Translations under genes and position numbers: made by a program
Shown: positions 33,221 to 33,226 of the stretch, one piece after another
Numbering within the stretch: position 1 is the stretch's first letter
Layout: every line of letters starts with the position of its first letter
NCBI RefSeq assembly: GCF_013386585.1
Contig: NZ_JACARO010000048.1
Coordinates: 1-33,226, forward strand
Source: Pseudomonas sp. P7548
GTDB lineage: Bacteria; Pseudomonadota; Gammaproteobacteria; Pseudomonadales; Pseudomonadaceae
Reading direction: 5' to 3'
Length of the DNA stretch: 33,226 nt
Notes under the pieces: model-generated
Seen by the model: only the letters and a program-made list of their open reading frames with translations
Database searches by the model: none
What the model was told of the DNA's origin: nothing

Positions 33221-33226
33221 TGGGGC

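Overview
The window looks like a chromosomal segment from the Pseudomonas fluorescens group. The grounds are high GC with strong third-position GC bias, seven REP/REPIN palindromes of Pseudomonas type in the gaps between genes, and Pseudomonas-like gene families throughout. This is inferred from the sequence alone, without a database search. No RNA genes, prophage, insertion sequence or CRISPR array were seen.

Layout. (1) 1-1518: the 5' part of an RHS-family gene on the minus strand, running off the left edge, with a start that looks out of frame. (2) 1588-7087: an RND efflux pump (adaptor lipoprotein plus permease, minus strand) divergent from a Bcr/CflA-type MFS exporter, with an AT-rich palindrome between them. 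(3) 7164-9642: a pirin, then a mechanosensitive channel fused to a cyclic-nucleotide-binding-like domain. (4) 9765-15435: a four-gene plus-strand catabolic operon (aldehyde dehydrogenase, MFS importer, enolase-superfamily enzyme, GMC oxidoreductase), facing a Na+/solute symporter on the minus strand. (5) 17220-21746: a fold-type III PLP dehydratase (D-serine/D-threo-3-hydroxyaspartate dehydratase family), a divergent YheO/DauR-like regulator, and a minus-strand operon of a serine/threonine-dehydratase-type lyase, a DctA-like symporter (frameshifted) and a RidA deaminase. Together these read as a locus for hydroxyaspartate or a similar beta-hydroxy amino acid. (6) 21860-33150: an organosulfur locus, all on the minus strand, with an SsuD-like flavin monooxygenase, two tandem DszB-like desulfinase homologues, two TonB-dependent receptors (one frameshifted) and a TauT/SsuBC-type ABC importer without a recognisable periplasmic binding protein.

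The most interesting part is region 6. The two DszB-like proteins would normally be labelled ABC substrate-binding proteins, but they have no signal peptide. They keep the His and Arg that form the DszB active site with the same 10-residue spacing. One copy has the catalytic Cys and the other has Ser there. Three transcription units of this region (monooxygenase-desulfinases, TonB receptor 2, ABC importer) each have a good -24/-12 (sigma-54) promoter within 75 bp of the start codon. Two of these promoters share a 19-nt palindromic motif about 145-172 bp upstream, a plausible activator site. This suggests one sulfur-starvation regulon for uptake and desulfurisation of a sulfonate, sulfone or sulfinate.

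Three reading-frame breaks (RHS start, DctA-like symporter at a C7 run, TonB receptor 1 at an A4 run) occur in 33 kb. Two lie in homopolymers, so assembly error must be excluded before any of these genes is called a pseudogene.
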